A stretch of 64,000 nucleotides of DNA from assembly GCF_001874525.1 (NCBI RefSeq), contig NZ_LKAQ01000004.1, positions 62,001-126,000 on the forward strand, read 5' to 3'. The notes beneath the pieces are model-generated. The model was not told the origin of the DNA and searched no databases. It saw only the letters and a program-made list of their open reading frames with translations. Each line of letters starts with the position of its first letter. The first letter of the stretch is position 1. Both the position numbers and the translations under genes were made by a program. Positions 54,628 to 63,055 of the stretch are shown piece by piece. The DNA comes from Pseudodesulfovibrio hydrargyri (GTDB lineage: Bacteria; Desulfobacterota; Desulfovibrionia; Desulfovibrionales; Desulfovibrionaceae).

Positions 54628-55113
54628 ATGGCTTATCGACGCACGACCGACCGCCCCGGGCGGCGGCGGAAGACCCAGCGCGTGGGCGAGGCCCTGCCCA
54701 CCCTGCTCAGGGGGCTGGACAGGGCGGGCGGCCGCGACCTGGTCCGGCTCTGGCGGGCCTGGGACGAACTGCTCGGCGACGTGGCCGGCATGGCCCGGCC
54801 CCTGGGACATCGCGGCGGGCGGCTGGTCCTGGCCGCTGACGACCCCATCGTCATGCAGGAGGCCCAATTTCTCGGCCCGATGATCCTTGAGCGGGTCAAC
54901 GGTTTTTTGGGCAAGGAAGTCTTTGACAAGGTGGTATTCGAACTGCTAAACGGCAGAGTTCCTTTGGACGGAGAGATCCGGCCGGAGGCCCCTGAGCCTC
55001 CGAGGAAACTTAAAAAACCTGAGAAGTTAGGCAGCCTAAATGGGAAGCTGGACCCGGATTCGCCAGTCGGCAGATGTTACCGGGCATACCAGCGCATGTT
55101 TGACGACTCGTAA
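54628..55113 (+). CDS. DUF721 (DciA-like) protein
   Basis: A 161-residue protein with the DUF721 core: LVRLWRAWDELLGDVAGMARPLGHRGGRLVLAADDPIVMQEAQF (recognised by LVRLWRAWDELLG and RPLGHRGGRLVLAADD), and a lysine/proline-rich tail (PEPPRKLKKPEKL). In many bacteria DUF721 proteins (DciA) load the replicative helicase. It lies 3 bp after the PEGA gene. Confidence 0.85.
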   Translation: MAYRRTTDRPGRRRKTQRVGEALPTLLRGLDRAGGRDLVRLWRAWDELLGDVAGMARPLGHRGGRLVLAADDPIVMQEAQFLGPMILERVNGFLGKEVFDKVVFELLNGRVPLDGEIRPEAPEPPRKLKKPEKLGSLNGKLDPDSPVGRCYRAYQRMFDDS

Positions 55114-55151
55114 ACGAATTCCGCCGCAGGGCATTTTTTAAGGAGTACACC

Positions 55152-55502
55152 ATGAGTGAAGAAGTAAAAGAGATTTCCTTTGACGAGCTTGGCCTGACCA
55201 AGCCGCTGGAAAAGATGACCGCCAAGGAGCTGCGTGCCCTGTGCATGGAGAAGCTCCCCATGATCACCGGTGCTTCCGGCAAGGAAAAGGATGAGCTGGT
55301 CGCCGAGATCAAGGAAGTCTTCGGCATCGTCGACGAGGAGCAGATCTCCCCGTACAAGAAGCAGATCCACGAGATCAAGCGGCAGATCCGCGCCCTGCGC
55401 GTGCAAAAGAGCGAGACCGAGGGCCGCGCCCAGCGCGACCGCCTGCGCCGTCAGATCACCAAGCTGAAGAAACGCACCCGTCGGCTCGCCCGCGCCGTGT
55501 AA
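55152..55502 (+). CDS. Conserved-type basic coiled-coil protein
   Basis: A 116-residue protein after AAGGAG. It starts MSEEVKEISFDELGLTKPLEKM, has a middle helical part (MTAKELRALCMEKLPMI) and a very basic C-terminal coiled coil (IHEIKRQIRALRVQK, RRQITKLKKRTRRLARAV), so it may bind nucleic acids or ribosomes. The N-terminal part looks like a LEM/SAP-like or Rho N-like helix pair. I associate it with Desulfovibrio genomes. It is followed by two tRNA genes. Confidence 0.7.
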   Translation: MSEEVKEISFDELGLTKPLEKMTAKELRALCMEKLPMITGASGKEKDELVAEIKEVFGIVDEEQISPYKKQIHEIKRQIRALRVQKSETEGRAQRDRLRRQITKLKKRTRRLARAV

Positions 55503-55561
55503 ATTCCGCAAAAAAGAAGTTGACATAAAGAGGCCCAACCCTTAAATCAACTTCTCGCTGC

Positions 55562-55636
55562 TGGGCTGTCGTTCAATTGGCAGGACGACGGGTTCTGGCT
55601 CCGTTAATCAAGGTTCGAGTCCTTGCAGCCCAGCCA
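55562..55636 (+). tRNA. tRNA-Gln (CTG anticodon)
   Basis: A 75-base cloverleaf: acceptor TGGGCTG with CAGCCCA, anticodon stem ACGGG/TCCGT and loop TTCTGGC (anticodon CTG), T arm GGTTCGAGTCC, G discriminator and encoded CCA. Confidence 0.95.
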
Positions 55637-55643
55637 AATTTGC

Positions 55644-55721
55644 GTCCCCATCGTCTAGCCTGGTCCAGGACGGCGGCCTTTCACGCCGTTAACAGGGGTT
55701 CAAATCCCCTTGGGGACGCCA
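55644..55721 (+). tRNA. tRNA-Glu (TTC anticodon)
   Basis: A 78-base cloverleaf: acceptor GTCCCCA with TGGGGAC, anticodon loop CTTTCAC (anticodon TTC) on GCGGC/GCCGT stem, T arm GGTTCAAATCC, encoded CCA. It follows tRNA-Gln by 7 bp, so they are probably co-transcribed. Confidence 0.95.
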
Positions 55722-55733
55722 TTAAGCCAGTTG

Positions 55734-55765
55734 AAGGCCTTGCGCATACCGCGCAAGGCCTTTTT
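55734..55765 (+). terminator. Terminator after the tRNA pair
   Basis: AAGGCCTTGCGC (55734-55745) pairs with GCGCAAGGCCTT (55751-55762) around 5 bases, followed by more Ts. Confidence 0.95.
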
Positions 55766-56337
55766 CTTTGTCCGGCTGACACAGCCAACCGGCGCCCGCC
55801 CCGAACACTGCCCTTCCCGCCCCGTGCTTCCAACCGACCTCTTCCCCCGCCTCCATTATGCCTGTTCCGACATAATTGTGCGGAATCATTGTATTGTTTT
55901 GTTCATTTGCTTCGGTTTCAACCTGTCCATAGGTTGAAAATGGCGCGGAAGCCCGGCGATCGCGGAAGGGTCGACAGCCCCCTTTGAAACGTGGAGGCGT
56001 GAAGGCCGCCGAGCCGGTTCCCCTCGGGAACATCTTCCGAGGGACGCGACCAGAGGGAAGGCATGCACGCTATTGGAACCACATATCACCCCGGGCCGGT
56101 GCCGCCGGTCCGGCGATACTGAGGGGGGCCGCATGGGCGCCGGGTCCGGTTTCCTTCTCCGCACGCTCGCGGGAGCGTCCTCTAACCGCACACGCCGCAC
56201 TCCGCCGGTTCTCCGGGCCGGTGTCCTTCCTCTTCCCCTTTCCCGGCATCCCTTCCGCCGTCCCATCCCTGGTTTCGCGCCCGTTTCGAGAGCAACCCGC
56301 ACGTGCGGGATTCGCCATACAGTCGATGGAGGATTCA
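55766..56337. other. Long upstream region of the formate dehydrogenase operon; no gene seen
   Basis: In these 572 bases I see no gene with a supportable start. Long open frames here are a by-product of GC-rich DNA. The right-hand end has a TGGAGG site for the small gene at 56338. It presumably holds the fdh promoter and regulatory sites, but I could not pick out a sigma-54 or sigma-70 promoter with confidence. An AT-rich stretch at about 55869-55935 is the likeliest place. Confidence 0.4.
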
Positions 56338-56562
56338 ATGTCCGAATCAATGCGTAACGCGACGCCATCCGACCCTGCGGCCGCCCGCGCCCCGTTCTCG
56401 GGACTCGGGCAGGCCATGCGGGCGGTGGAGGCCGTGGCCCTGTCCTATAGCCCCCGCTGGGAGGAGGAGCCCGCCGCCGTGCGGCCGGTCCGCCCGCGGC
56501 CGGCCGAGGCATACGGCTACGACCTGCAATGCCGTCTGTGCAGGGAAACGCGGGCCGGATGA
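56338..56562 (+). CDS. Small protein upstream of fdhA
   Basis: A 74-residue frame after TGGAGG. It starts MSESMRNATPSDP, has a helical FSGLGQAMRAVEAVALSYSP, and ends YGYDLQCRLCRETRAG with a C-x2-C pair. It lies 22 bp before fdhA on the same strand. It is not a known Fdh subunit. The position and the ribosome-binding site make it probably real; a role in formate dehydrogenase maturation or assembly is a guess. Confidence 0.55.
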   Translation: MSESMRNATPSDPAAARAPFSGLGQAMRAVEAVALSYSPRWEEEPAAVRPVRPRPAEAYGYDLQCRLCRETRAG

Positions 56563-56584
56563 CCATCTAACCAAAGGAGTGGAT

Positions 56585-59500
56585 ATGAGCGTCAACAGAA
56601 GAAGCTTTCTCAAACTGGCCGCAGTGGCCGCCGCGTCGTCGGCGTTCGGCGGGTTGGGATTCGCGGCCGATGCCAAGGCCGTGGACCGGATCGCCATGCT
56701 GCAGCCCAAATGGAGCAAGCAGACCACCTCGGTATGCTGCTATTGCGCCGTGGGCTGCGGCCTGATCGTCAACACCGACCTCAAGACCAAGCGGGCCGTC
56801 AACGTCGAGGGCGACCCGGACCATCCCATCAACGAGGGCGCGACCTGCGCCAAGGGCGCGTCCATCTGGCAGTTGGCCGAGAATCGGGAGCGCCCGCCCC
56901 GCCCGCTGTACCGCGCTCCCTACTCGTCCGAGTGGAAGGAGGTCTCCTGGGACTGGGCGCTGGGTGAGATCGCGAAAAGGGTCAAGAAGACGCGCGACGA
57001 GAGCTTCACCGAAAAGAACGCCAAGGGACAGGTGGTCAACCGCTGCAACGGGCTGGCCTCGGTCGGCTCGGCGGCCATCGACAACGAGGAGTGCTGGACC
57101 TTCCAGGCCATGCTCCGCGCCCTGGGCCTGGTCTGGATCGAACACCAGGCGCGCATCTGCCACAGCTCCACCGTGGCGGCGCTGGCCGAGACCTTCGGCC
57201 GCGGAGCCATGACCAACCACTGGAACGACATCGCCAACAGCGACTGCGTCCTGGTCATGGGCAGCAACGCCGCAGAAAACCACCCCATCTCCTTCAAGTG
57301 GGTGACCAAGGCCATGACCCGGGGAGCCAAGCTCATCCACGTGGACCCGCGCTTCACCCGCACCTCGGCCAAGGCCGACCTGTACTGCCAGCTGCGCGCC
57401 GGTTCGGACATCGCCGTGCTCGGCGGGTTGATCAAGTACATCCTGGACAACGACCTGATCCAGCGCGACTACGTGGTCAGCCACACCAACGCGACCTTCA
57501 TCGTGGGCGACAAGTTCACCTTCGACGACGGCCTGTTCTCCGGCTACACCAAGAACGGCGACGACAAGGACTACGCCGGGTCCTACGATAAATCCCAGTG
57601 GGCCTTTGAAAAGGATGCCGACGGGCTGCCCAAGAAGGACCCGACCCTCAAGCATCCCCGCTGCGTCTACAACCTGCTCAAGAAGCACTACGCCCGCTAC
57701 GATGTGGACAAGGTGGTCGGCACATCGGGCATCGACAAGGAAAACCTGCTCGAATTCTACAAGCTCTTCGCGGCCACGGGCAAGCCGGACAAGGCCGGGA
57801 CCATCATGTACGCCATGGGCTGGACCCAGCACACCGTGGGCGTGCAGTACATCCGGACCATGGCCATGGTCCAGCTGCTGCTCGGCAACATCGGCGTGGC
57901 CGGGGGCGGGGTCAACGCCCTGCGCGGCGAGTCCAACGTCCAGGGGTCCACGGACCACTGTCTGCTGTGGCACATCCTGCCCGGCTACCTGGCCACCCCC
58001 AACGCGGCCCTCGACTCGTATGAAAAATACGTGACCGCCAAGGCCAAGCCGCACCTGGAAGGAGCCAAGGACCCCAAGAGCGCGGCCTGGTGGCAGTACT
58101 ATCCCAAGTACATGGCCAGCTTCCTCAAGGCCATGTATCCCGAGGCCTCGCTGGACGACGGCTACCACTGGCTGCCCAAGGCCGAGGACGGCGAGACCTA
58201 CACCTGGCTCCAGTTGTTCGAGCACATGGACAAGAAGGCGTTCACCGGACTCTTCGCCTGGGGCATGAACCCGGCCTGCGGCGGAGCCAACGCGGGCAAG
58301 AACCGCAGGGCCATGGCCAACCTGGACTGGATGGTCAACGTCAACATCTTCGACAACGAGACCGGCTCCTTCTGGCGCGGCCCGGGCGTCGATCCCAAGC
58401 AGATCAAGACCGAGGTCTTCTTCCTGCCGTGCTGCGTGTCCATCGAGAAGGAGGGGTCCGTGACCAACTCCGGCCGGTGGATGCAGTGGCGCTACCAGGG
58501 GCCGACCCCCAGGGGCGAATCCAAGTCCGACGGCCACATCATGACCGAGCTGTTCGAGGCCATCCGGAAACTGTACGCAAAGGAAGGCGGGGCCTTCCCC
58601 GAGCCCATCAAGTCTCTGTCCGTGGAGATGTGGAAGAAGGACGGGGAGTACAATGCCCACAACGTGGCCAAGCTGATCAACGGCTACTTCCTCAAGGACG
58701 TGACCATCAAGGGCAAGACCTACAGGAAGGGCACCCTGGTGCCGAGCTTCGCCCTGCTCCAGGATGACGGCTCCACCGCCTCGGGCAACTGGCTGTACTG
58801 CAACTCCTACACCGAGGACGGCAACCGGGCCGCCCGCCGCAGCACGGAGCAGACCCCGGAGCAGGCAAAGATCGGGCTGTTCCCCAACTGGTCGTGGTGC
58901 TGGCCGGTCAACCGTCGGATCATCTACAACCGGGCCTCCTGCGACAACACGGGCAAGCCCTACGCCCCGCAGAAGCCGGTGGTGATCTGGAACGGGGAGA
59001 AGTGGATCGGCGACGTGCCGGACGGCGGCTGGGCCCCGGGCACCAAATACGCCTTCATCATGAAGCCCCACGGCCACGGCCACGTCTTCGGACCGGGCCG
59101 GGCCGACGGTCCCTTCCCCGAGCACTACGAGCCCATGGAGACCCCGTTCAAGGCGCACGAGTTCTCGAGCCAGCTGAACAACCCCACGGCCCTGCGCTTC
59201 GCCCGCGAACCCATGGCCGTGGCCGATCCCAAGTACCCGTACGTGGCCACGACCTACCGCGTGACCGAGCACTGGCAGACCGGTCTGATGACCCGCCACA
59301 CCCCGTGGCTGCTCGAGACCATGCCGCAGATGTTCGTGGAGATGAGCGAGGAGCTCGCCAAGGAAAAGGGCATCGAGAACGGCGAAAAGGTCATGGTCGA
59401 GTCCATCCGGGGCAACATCTGGGCCATCGCCATGGTCACCAAGCGGATGCACCCGCTGAAGATCATGGGCAAGACCGTGTACCAGCTCGGCATGCCGTGG

Positions 59501-59632
59501 TGCTTCGGCTGGCAGATGCCCCACGACGGCGGGGGCGGCGATTCGTCCAACCTGCTGACCCCGTCCGTGGGCGACCCCAACACCGGCATCCCCGAAACCA
59601 AGGTCTTCGTGGCCAACGTCCGCAAGATGTAA
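56585..59632 (+). CDS. fdhA: Formate dehydrogenase catalytic subunit (cysteine form)
   Basis: A 1015-residue periplasmic molybdo- or tungsto-enzyme. It starts at ATG 56585 with a twin-arginine signal (NRRSFLKLAAVAAAS). The first domain binds a [4Fe-4S] cluster (CCYCAVGCGLIVN...GATCAKG). The active-site loop HQARICHSSTV has Cys (TGC, codon 192) where D. vulgaris FdhA has Sec192; the next His is kept. MGSNAAENHPISFKW, GMNPACGGANAGKNRRAMANLDW and AHEFSSQLNN are pterin-binding regions. It oxidises formate or reduces CO2 and passes electrons to cytochrome c3 through FdhB. It forms an operon with fdhB, 10 bp downstream. Confidence 0.96.
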   Translation: MSVNRRSFLKLAAVAAASSAFGGLGFAADAKAVDRIAMLQPKWSKQTTSVCCYCAVGCGLIVNTDLKTKRAVNVEGDPDHPINEGATCAKGASIWQLAENRERPPRPLYRAPYSSEWKEVSWDWALGEIAKRVKKTRDESFTEKNAKGQVVNRCNGLASVGSAAIDNEECWTFQAMLRALGLVWIEHQARICHSSTVAALAETFGRGAMTNHWNDIANSDCVLVMGSNAAENHPISFKWVTKAMTRGAKLIHVDPRFTRTSAKADLYCQLRAGSDIAVLGGLIKYILDNDLIQRDYVVSHTNATFIVGDKFTFDDGLFSGYTKNGDDKDYAGSYDKSQWAFEKDADGLPKKDPTLKHPRCVYNLLKKHYARYDVDKVVGTSGIDKENLLEFYKLFAATGKPDKAGTIMYAMGWTQHTVGVQYIRTMAMVQLLLGNIGVAGGGVNALRGESNVQGSTDHCLLWHILPGYLATPNAALDSYEKYVTAKAKPHLEGAKDPKSAAWWQYYPKYMASFLKAMYPEASLDDGYHWLPKAEDGETYTWLQLFEHMDKKAFTGLFAWGMNPACGGANAGKNRRAMANLDWMVNVNIFDNETGSFWRGPGVDPKQIKTEVFFLPCCVSIEKEGSVTNSGRWMQWRYQGPTPRGESKSDGHIMTELFEAIRKLYAKEGGAFPEPIKSLSVEMWKKDGEYNAHNVAKLINGYFLKDVTIKGKTYRKGTLVPSFALLQDDGSTASGNWLYCNSYTEDGNRAARRSTEQTPEQAKIGLFPNWSWCWPVNRRIIYNRASCDNTGKPYAPQKPVVIWNGEKWIGDVPDGGWAPGTKYAFIMKPHGHGHVFGPGRADGPFPEHYEPMETPFKAHEFSSQLNNPTALRFAREPMAVADPKYPYVATTYRVTEHWQTGLMTRHTPWLLETMPQMFVEMSEELAKEKGIENGEKVMVESIRGNIWAIAMVTKRMHPLKIMGKTVYQLGMPWCFGWQMPHDGGGGDSSNLLTPSVGDPNTGIPETKVFVANVRKM

Positions 59633-59642
59633 GGAGAACGCT

Positions 59643-60368
59643 ATGAACGGTAAATCATTCCTGGTCGATCTGACCCGCTGCACGGCGTGCCGGGGCTGCC
59701 AGATCGCCTGCAAGCAATGGAAGAAGCTCCCGGCCGAGAAGACCATCAACTGGGGTTCGTACCAGAACCCCAAGGACCTGTCGTCCAAGACCATCCGGCT
59801 CGTCCGCTTCTCCGAGGTCGTGGACAACGGCACCCTGCGCTGGCTGTTCTTCCCGGAACAGTGCCGCCACTGTCTGGAGGCCCCCTGCTCCACCGTGCCC
59901 GACAACCCCGAGGCGATCCTCCACGACAAGGAGACCGGGGCCGTGGTCTACACCGAACTGACGGCCAAGGAGGACGGCGAATCCATCCGCATGGCCTGCC
60001 CCTACGACATCCCCAGGGTGGATCCCGAGACCAAGGTGGTGAACAAGTGCGACATGTGCATCGACCGGGTCCGGGCGGGCAAACTCCCGGCCTGCGTCCA
60101 GGCCTGCCCCACCGGGACCATGAACTTCGGCGACCGCGAGGACATGCTCAAGCTGGCCGAGGAACGGCTGGCCGCCGCCCAGGAGAAATACCCCGACGCC
60201 ATGCTGGTGGACCCGGAGGAGACCCGGGTCATCTATCTGGCCGCGGTCGATCCGGCGAGCTACTACGACTACCTGGAGGCCGACGCCTCGGACGTCATGC
60301 CCGATTCCCTGACCAGAAAGCAGTTCCTGGCCAAGCTGGGCAGGCCGATCCGGACCATGCGCTCCTAG
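59643..60368 (+). CDS. fdhB: Formate dehydrogenase iron-sulfur subunit
   Basis: A 241-residue ferredoxin-like subunit after AAGGAGA. It has cysteine clusters in CTACRGCQIACKQW, CRHCLEAPC, MACPYDIPRV, KCDMCIDRV and CVQACPTGTM, for three or more [4Fe-4S] clusters as in Desulfovibrio FdhB. No signal peptide or C-terminal helix is seen, so it is carried to the periplasm with FdhA by the Tat route and is soluble. A terminator follows at 60413. Confidence 0.96.
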   Translation: MNGKSFLVDLTRCTACRGCQIACKQWKKLPAEKTINWGSYQNPKDLSSKTIRLVRFSEVVDNGTLRWLFFPEQCRHCLEAPCSTVPDNPEAILHDKETGAVVYTELTAKEDGESIRMACPYDIPRVDPETKVVNKCDMCIDRVRAGKLPACVQACPTGTMNFGDREDMLKLAEERLAAAQEKYPDAMLVDPEETRVIYLAAVDPASYYDYLEADASDVMPDSLTRKQFLAKLGRPIRTMRS

Positions 60369-60412
60369 ACAACCCCCGTGCCCCCGATAAGGGGGCGTGG
60401 ACCCTCAGTACC

Positions 60413-60446
60413 GTCGGCCCGGCCCCACCGCCGGGCCGACACTTTT
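60413..60446 (+). terminator. Terminator of fdhAB
   Basis: GTCGGCCCGGC (60413-60423) pairs with GCCGGGCCGAC (60430-60440) around 6 bases, then ACTTTTA. A smaller GCCCCCGATAAGGGGGC hairpin lies just ahead (60380-60396). Confidence 0.88.
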
Positions 60447-60590
60447 ATGGGGAAGCCGGACTATTTCCAAAGTCCCTGTCGCATTTGCCACAACGGCTCC
60501 GGGACGGTACCGTGGCGGCGTTGTCGAAACGGCCGTTCAACACAAACGGGCAGGCGGCTTTCAGGCTGCATGCTCCCGTCGGGAGGTCAG

Positions 60591-61565
60591 GTGAATCGAA
60601 TCGAGCGACTGCAGGGGCTGATCCTCTATCTGCAATCCAGGCGCTATGCCACGGCGGCGGACATGGCCGACCACTTCGGCCTGAGCGTGCGGACCATCTA
60701 CCGCGACCTCAAGGCCCTGGGCGAGGTGGGGGTGCCCATCCTGGCCGAGTCGGGCGTGGGCTACTCCCTGATGAAGGGGTACAGTCTGCCGCCCGTGAAC
60801 TTCACCAAGGCCGAGGCCTTCGCCCTGGTCACCGGCGGCCTGCTTCTGCAGCGCCATGCGGCCCCGGACTTCCGCAGGCACATGGAAACGGCCCTGCGGA
60901 AGATCAAGGCCGCCCTGCCCGCCGCCGAACGGGCCGAGACGGACCGGATCGAGAACAGCATGGCCAGCATCGCCCAGGCCGCCGTCCCGGAGCAGGCCGA
61001 CCTCTCGCTCATCCAGCGGGCCCTGGGCACGCACCGGGTCCTGCGCTTCCAATACCAGGGATACGGCAAGACCGAGGCCGAGACGCGCGAGGTCGAGCCG
61101 CGCGGCCTGCTCTACTATCTCGGCCGCTGGCACCTCATCGCCTGGTGCCGGTCGCGCGGGGGATTCCGGGATTTCCGCACCGACCGGATGCGCGGCCTGG
61201 AGATTCTGCCCCAGGGGTTCACCCCGGGCGAGGAGTTCGACCCGGCCGCCTACGTGCGCGAGCACATGCCCGCCCCGGACCTGCTGGTGCGGGCGCGGTT
61301 CGAGGCGGACGTCCTGGACAGGGCCCGGCGGGAATGGTGGATGGGGCTGGTGGAGGAGCGAATCGAGGCCGACAGCGGCGAGTTGGTCCTGCGCACCCCG
61401 GATCTCGAGACCGTCGCCTCCTGGCTGCTCTCCTTCGGCGCTTCGGCCACCGTGCTCGACCCGCCCCGGCTCCGCCAGATGCTGGCCGAGCGGGCGGAGG
61501 CCGCCGCCGCGCACCATCGCCGCACGCCTGACCGGGCCGGCGGCCGAAAAGCCTCTAGCGCGTGA
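60591..61565 (+). CDS. HTH-WYL domain transcriptional regulator
   Basis: A 324-residue regulator. I place the start at GTG 60591, with GGGAGG ahead. The N-terminus is a DeoR/HTH_11-type winged helix (RIERLQGLILYLQSRRYATAADMADHFGLSVRTIYRDLKAL), the middle a WYL domain with RFQYQGYGKTEAETREVEPRGLLYYLGRWHLIAWC (variant of the W-Y-L triad), and a C-terminal WCX extension. WYL regulators bind nucleic-acid or nucleotide ligands. It overlaps the convergent oxidoreductase gene by 11 bp and may control it or fdhAB. Confidence 0.9.
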   Translation: MNRIERLQGLILYLQSRRYATAADMADHFGLSVRTIYRDLKALGEVGVPILAESGVGYSLMKGYSLPPVNFTKAEAFALVTGGLLLQRHAAPDFRRHMETALRKIKAALPAAERAETDRIENSMASIAQAAVPEQADLSLIQRALGTHRVLRFQYQGYGKTEAETREVEPRGLLYYLGRWHLIAWCRSRGGFRDFRTDRMRGLEILPQGFTPGEEFDPAAYVREHMPAPDLLVRARFEADVLDRARREWWMGLVEERIEADSGELVLRTPDLETVASWLLSFGASATVLDPPRLRQMLAERAEAAAAHHRRTPDRAGGRKASSA

Positions 61566-62526
61566 ACACGATCTTGCCGCGCGTGCGCCCCTCGACCATG
61601 GTCCTGACGCCCTCTCCGGCCCGCTCCATGGGGAGCACGTCGCCGATCTGCGGGACGATGGACGCCCCCACCACCAGCCCGAGCAGGTCGCGCATCTCCT
61701 CCAGGGTGCCCATGATGGTCCCGGCGACGGTCAGCTGGTTGACGATCACCGGAAGCAGGTCCATTTCCACGCGCCGCCCGGTGGTCATGCCCATGGCGAC
61801 CACGGTGCCGCCGCGTTTGACCGACGCGAGCGAATGCGCCCAGGTGGCCTTGCCCACGCTGTCGAAGACCGCATCCGCCTTGCGGGGCAGGGGCTCGCCG
61901 GACAGAAAGCCCCGGTGCGCCCCCAGCCCGGTCGCCAGGTCCAGGCCGCGGGCGTCGCGGCTGGTCGCCCATACCTCCATGCCCGAGGCGCGGCCGAGTT
62001 GGATCAAGGCCGTGGACACGCCGCCCGTGGCCCCCTGGACCAGCATGGTCTGGCCCAGGCGCAGGCCGGACTTGGTCGCCAGCATGCGGTAGGCCGTGAG
62101 CCAGGCCGTGCCCATGACCGAGGCGTGGAGCGGCGACAACCCATCGGGCAGCGGCAACGCGTTGCGCCTGGGCACGACCACGTGGTCGGCAAAAGTCCCC
62201 TGCGCCTTCTCGCTGAGCACGTGCCAGCCGAGGTCCAGGGTCTCGTCGCCCGCGCGGTCCGGGCCGGTGATCAGCGGGTAGAGCACCACCGGGGTGCCGT
62301 CGTCCAGCACGCCCGAGGCGTCGTTGCCCAGGATCATGGGAAAGGGGATGGGGGTGTCCTGGCCGGTGATGCCGCGCAGGGTGAAGATGTCGTGCCGGTT
62401 CAGGCTGGCGTGGGTCACGCGCACCCGGACCCAGCCGTCGGGGACCACGGGCTCGGGGCGCTCCCCGACCACCAGGGCGGCCAGCGGGTTCTCGTTGTCG
62501 GGCTTCTCACAATAGACTGCGAACAT
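61555..62526 (-). CDS. Quinone-oxidoreductase-like alcohol dehydrogenase family enzyme
   Basis: A 323-residue medium-chain dehydrogenase/reductase, starting MFAVYCEKPDNENPL after AGGAGGATA (start 62526). It has SLNRHDIFTLRGI, LGNDASGVL, VQGATGGVSTALIQLGRASG (NADP-binding) and GTMIGTLEEMRDL-like C-terminus. It has no zinc-binding cysteines, so it is of the zinc-less quinone-reductase type. Its promoter region, shared with a SnoaL-like gene, has long inverted repeats. Confidence 0.88.
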   Translation of the reverse strand: MFAVYCEKPDNENPLAALVVGERPEPVVPDGWVRVRVTHASLNRHDIFTLRGITGQDTPIPFPMILGNDASGVLDDGTPVVLYPLITGPDRAGDETLDLGWHVLSEKAQGTFADHVVVPRRNALPLPDGLSPLHASVMGTAWLTAYRMLATKSGLRLGQTMLVQGATGGVSTALIQLGRASGMEVWATSRDARGLDLATGLGAHRGFLSGEPLPRKADAVFDSVGKATWAHSLASVKRGGTVVAMGMTTGRRVEMDLLPVIVNQLTVAGTIMGTLEEMRDLLGLVVGASIVPQIGDVLPMERAGEGVRTMVEGRTRGKIVFTR

Positions 62527-62571
62527 GTCGTTATCCTCCTGTTGAATCGACTCCACCCTGCGCCCCGCGAC

Positions 62572-62625
62572 TGACAAGGGTATGTCAGCAGGCAGCCTGG
62601 ACGGCAGGCTGACATACACCTGTCA
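62572..62625. promoter_or_regulatory. Nested inverted repeats in divergent promoter region
   Basis: TGACAAGGGTATGTCAGC (62572-62589) has near-complementary GCTGACATACACCTGTCA at 62608-62625. An inner AGCCTG/CAGGCT pair lies between. These are two TGTCAGC-type half-sites facing each other, in the 166-bp region between the oxidoreductase and SnoaL-like genes. They look like a regulator site; the WYL protein next door is a candidate. Confidence 0.65.
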
Positions 62626-62692
62626 GCCGCCCGGCCTATCCATGGAGTCGCGGAGGCAATGACGCCGCCGCTGCAAACCAAGGAGAACCGCC

Positions 62693-63022
62693 ATGATGAA
62701 TCTGCCCCCCACCGTGAAAGCCTATTTCGACGCCGCCAACAATCAGGACGCCGAGGCTTTGCTGGCCTGCTTCGCGCCCGGCGCGGAGGTCGAGGACGAG
62801 AACAACCTGTATGCCGGTCGCGCGGCCATCCGCGCCTGGAAGGAGGAGAGCTTCGCCAAGTACCGCCCGGTCCAGGAGCCCCGCTCGGCGGAGAGGAACG
62901 GCGCCGTGGTGTCCGTGGTCACCACCGTGTCCGGGAACTTTCCCGGCAGCCCGGTGGACCTGCTGCACGAATTCACCCTTGAGGGGGATGCCGTCACCCG
63001 GCTGAACATCACCCTGGCCTAG
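62693..63022 (+). CDS. SnoaL-like (NTF2-fold) protein
   Basis: A 109-residue protein after AAGGAGA. It shows the NTF2 pattern PPTVKAYFDAANNQDAEALLACFAPGAEVEDEN, AGRAAIRAW and a last strand LEGDAVTRLNI. This fold makes small cone-shaped enzymes or binding proteins (polyketide cyclase, isomerase types). It is divergent from the oxidoreductase gene; common control from the palindrome is likely. The substrate is unknown. Confidence 0.88.
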   Translation: MMNLPPTVKAYFDAANNQDAEALLACFAPGAEVEDENNLYAGRAAIRAWKEESFAKYRPVQEPRSAERNGAVVSVVTTVSGNFPGSPVDLLHEFTLEGDAVTRLNITLA

Positions 63023-63055
63023 CGGCCCCGGCGGCGTCCCCGCCAGGCTATCCGG

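Noticed and set aside
56567..59929. A 1120-codon minus-strand frame opposite fdhA
   Set aside because: An antisense by-product of GC-rich codon use; the plus-strand FdhA/FdhB motifs are unmistakable.
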